From Prevotellaceae bacterium (GTDB lineage: Bacteria; Bacteroidota; Bacteroidia; Bacteroidales; UBA932): a stretch of 14,467 nucleotides of DNA. Both the position numbers and the translations under genes were made by a program. Below, in pieces: positions 14,199-14,467 of this stretch; positions within the stretch are counted from its first letter, which is position 1; each line of letters begins with the position of its first letter. The notes beneath the pieces are model-generated. The model saw only the letters and a program-made list of their open reading frames with translations, searched no databases and was not told the DNA's origin. The stretch lies in NCBI GenBank assembly GCA_031288885.1, contig JAITQP010000085.1, positions 1-14,467 of the forward strand, written 5' to 3'.

Positions 14199-14277
14199 AT
14201 GAGGTTGGGGAGATGGTGGTGGGCACCTCCGGGCTATGAGGTTGTTTTGTTTAAGAATTAGGTTGAAAATGAGGTTG
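14199..14277 (+). repeat. Three copies of ATGAGGTTG
   Basis: The 9-mer occurs at 14199-14207, 14236-14244 and 14269-14277, at offsets of 37 and 33 bases. The bases between copies are not conserved. Confidence 0.6.
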
Positions 14278-14284
14278 GTCGGGG

Positions 14285-14333
14285 CGGCGCAAAGCGCGAA
14301 AGCAACGTGCTGCAACATTCCTAATTCCTAATT
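14285..14333 (-). repeat. Heptad array H with CGCGCTTTGCG-type tail
   Basis: On the minus strand two ATTAGGA units (14333-14317 with their flanks) are followed by GTTGCAGCACGTT and then CGCGCTTTGCG. The array supplies the stop codon of the right-edge gene. The same order of parts is seen beside array A at the left end of the window. Confidence 0.7.
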
Positions 14334-14467
14334 CTTCACTATTTCCCACTGCACGGCTGCTTCGGCGGTAGAAATCAGCGGTTGCGCTTCGCTATGTAAG
14401 CCGTCAACAAAGCTTTGCAGCTCCTTTTCCCTACCTTCGGCGTCGGATAGAAAAGGTATGGAGAGCG
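14328..14467 (-). CDS. C-terminal end of an unidentified gene, possibly Gfo/Idh/MocA-type oxidoreductase
   Basis: This partial gene enters from the right edge; 45 residues are readable before the TAG stop at 14328-14330. The peptide, from LSIPFLSDAEGREKELQSF to AAVQWEIVKN, reads like a real protein end: mixed amphipathic helix, balanced composition and no repeat-derived runs. The segment ELQSFVDGLHSEAQPLIST resembles the closing ELxxFVDAVxxGxxPxVS helix region of Gfo/Idh/MocA NAD-dependent oxidoreductases, but too little is visible for more than a suggestion. The stop and the final Lys-Asn codons border heptad array H, as at other gene ends in this window. Confidence 0.6.
   Translation of the reverse strand, partial: LSIPFLSDAEGREKELQSFVDGLHSEAQPLISTAEAAVQWEIVKN

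Larger units (their letters stand above)
13926..14327. other. Non-coding repeat-rich region
   Basis: About 400 bases without a credible gene. Open frames here encode spurious peptides such as FLAALGMT, HSERSEE and VIPSAARN, known products of dispersed CATTCCGAG-type repeats. The region holds a possible terminator, a 140-base inverted repeat, a G-quadruplex motif, three copies of a 9-mer and heptad array H. Confidence 0.7.

Noticed and set aside
13903..14239. Small open frames on both strands after the SPOR gene
   Set aside because: Their peptides contain HSERSEE, VIPSAARN and FLAALGMT, which come from a dispersed DNA repeat and not from a gene.
13969..14353. 13-base direct repeat ATTTCCCACTGCA (13969-13981 and 14341-14353) as possible insertion-site duplication
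   Set aside because: A 13-base match is expected about once by chance in a window this long, and the second copy lies within coding sequence of the right-edge gene.

Overview
The window suggests a Bacteroidota genome, most likely Bacteroidales. Genes are GC-rich and gaps are AT-rich. Promoters follow the Bacteroidota TTG / TAnnTTTG pattern, and Shine-Dalgarno sequences are mostly absent. The MurE, MraY, FtsL and FtsI forms and the OlsB/GlsB-type N-acyltransferase match that phylum from memory; no database search was possible.

Positions 377-11300 (minus strand) hold the first part of a division and cell wall (dcw) operon. In transcription order it runs mraZ, rsmH, ftsL, ftsI, murE, mraY, murD, ftsW, a small four-helix-bundle (4HB) gene, then murG. 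It encodes the cytoplasmic steps that add D-Glu (MurD) and diaminopimelate (MurE), both membrane steps that make lipid I and lipid II (MraY, MurG), the septal polymerase/transpeptidase pair (FtsW, FtsI) with FtsL, the 16S rRNA methyltransferase RsmH and the repressor MraZ. A Bacteroidota promoter and a three-part MraZ box lie directly upstream of mraZ. The usual continuation murC-ftsQ-ftsA-ftsZ is not present in the 376 bases after murG; those bases are non-coding and repeat-rich.

Positions 11301-11613 are a divergent intergenic region. From 11614 the plus strand carries an O-acyltransferase and an N-acyltransferase resembling the GlsA/GlsB glycine-lipid pair, then a small secreted SPOR-domain protein with its own promoter. 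Positions 13926-14327 are non-coding. They hold a 140-base imperfect inverted repeat with a G-quadruplex motif, three copies of a 9-mer, and a heptad array. A partial minus-strand gene enters from the right edge.

The most unusual feature is a family of short tandem arrays with a 7-base period and consensus ATTANNN. They sit at eight places, almost all exactly at gene boundaries. They supply the stop codons of ftsW, murG, ftsI and the right-edge gene, the last five residues of FtsW, and the TTG start of murD. Two arrays form a perfect 27-base inverted repeat around the AT-rich 4HB gene that interrupts ftsW-murG. This makes the 1471-1936 segment a candidate undescribed mobile or self-spreading element.
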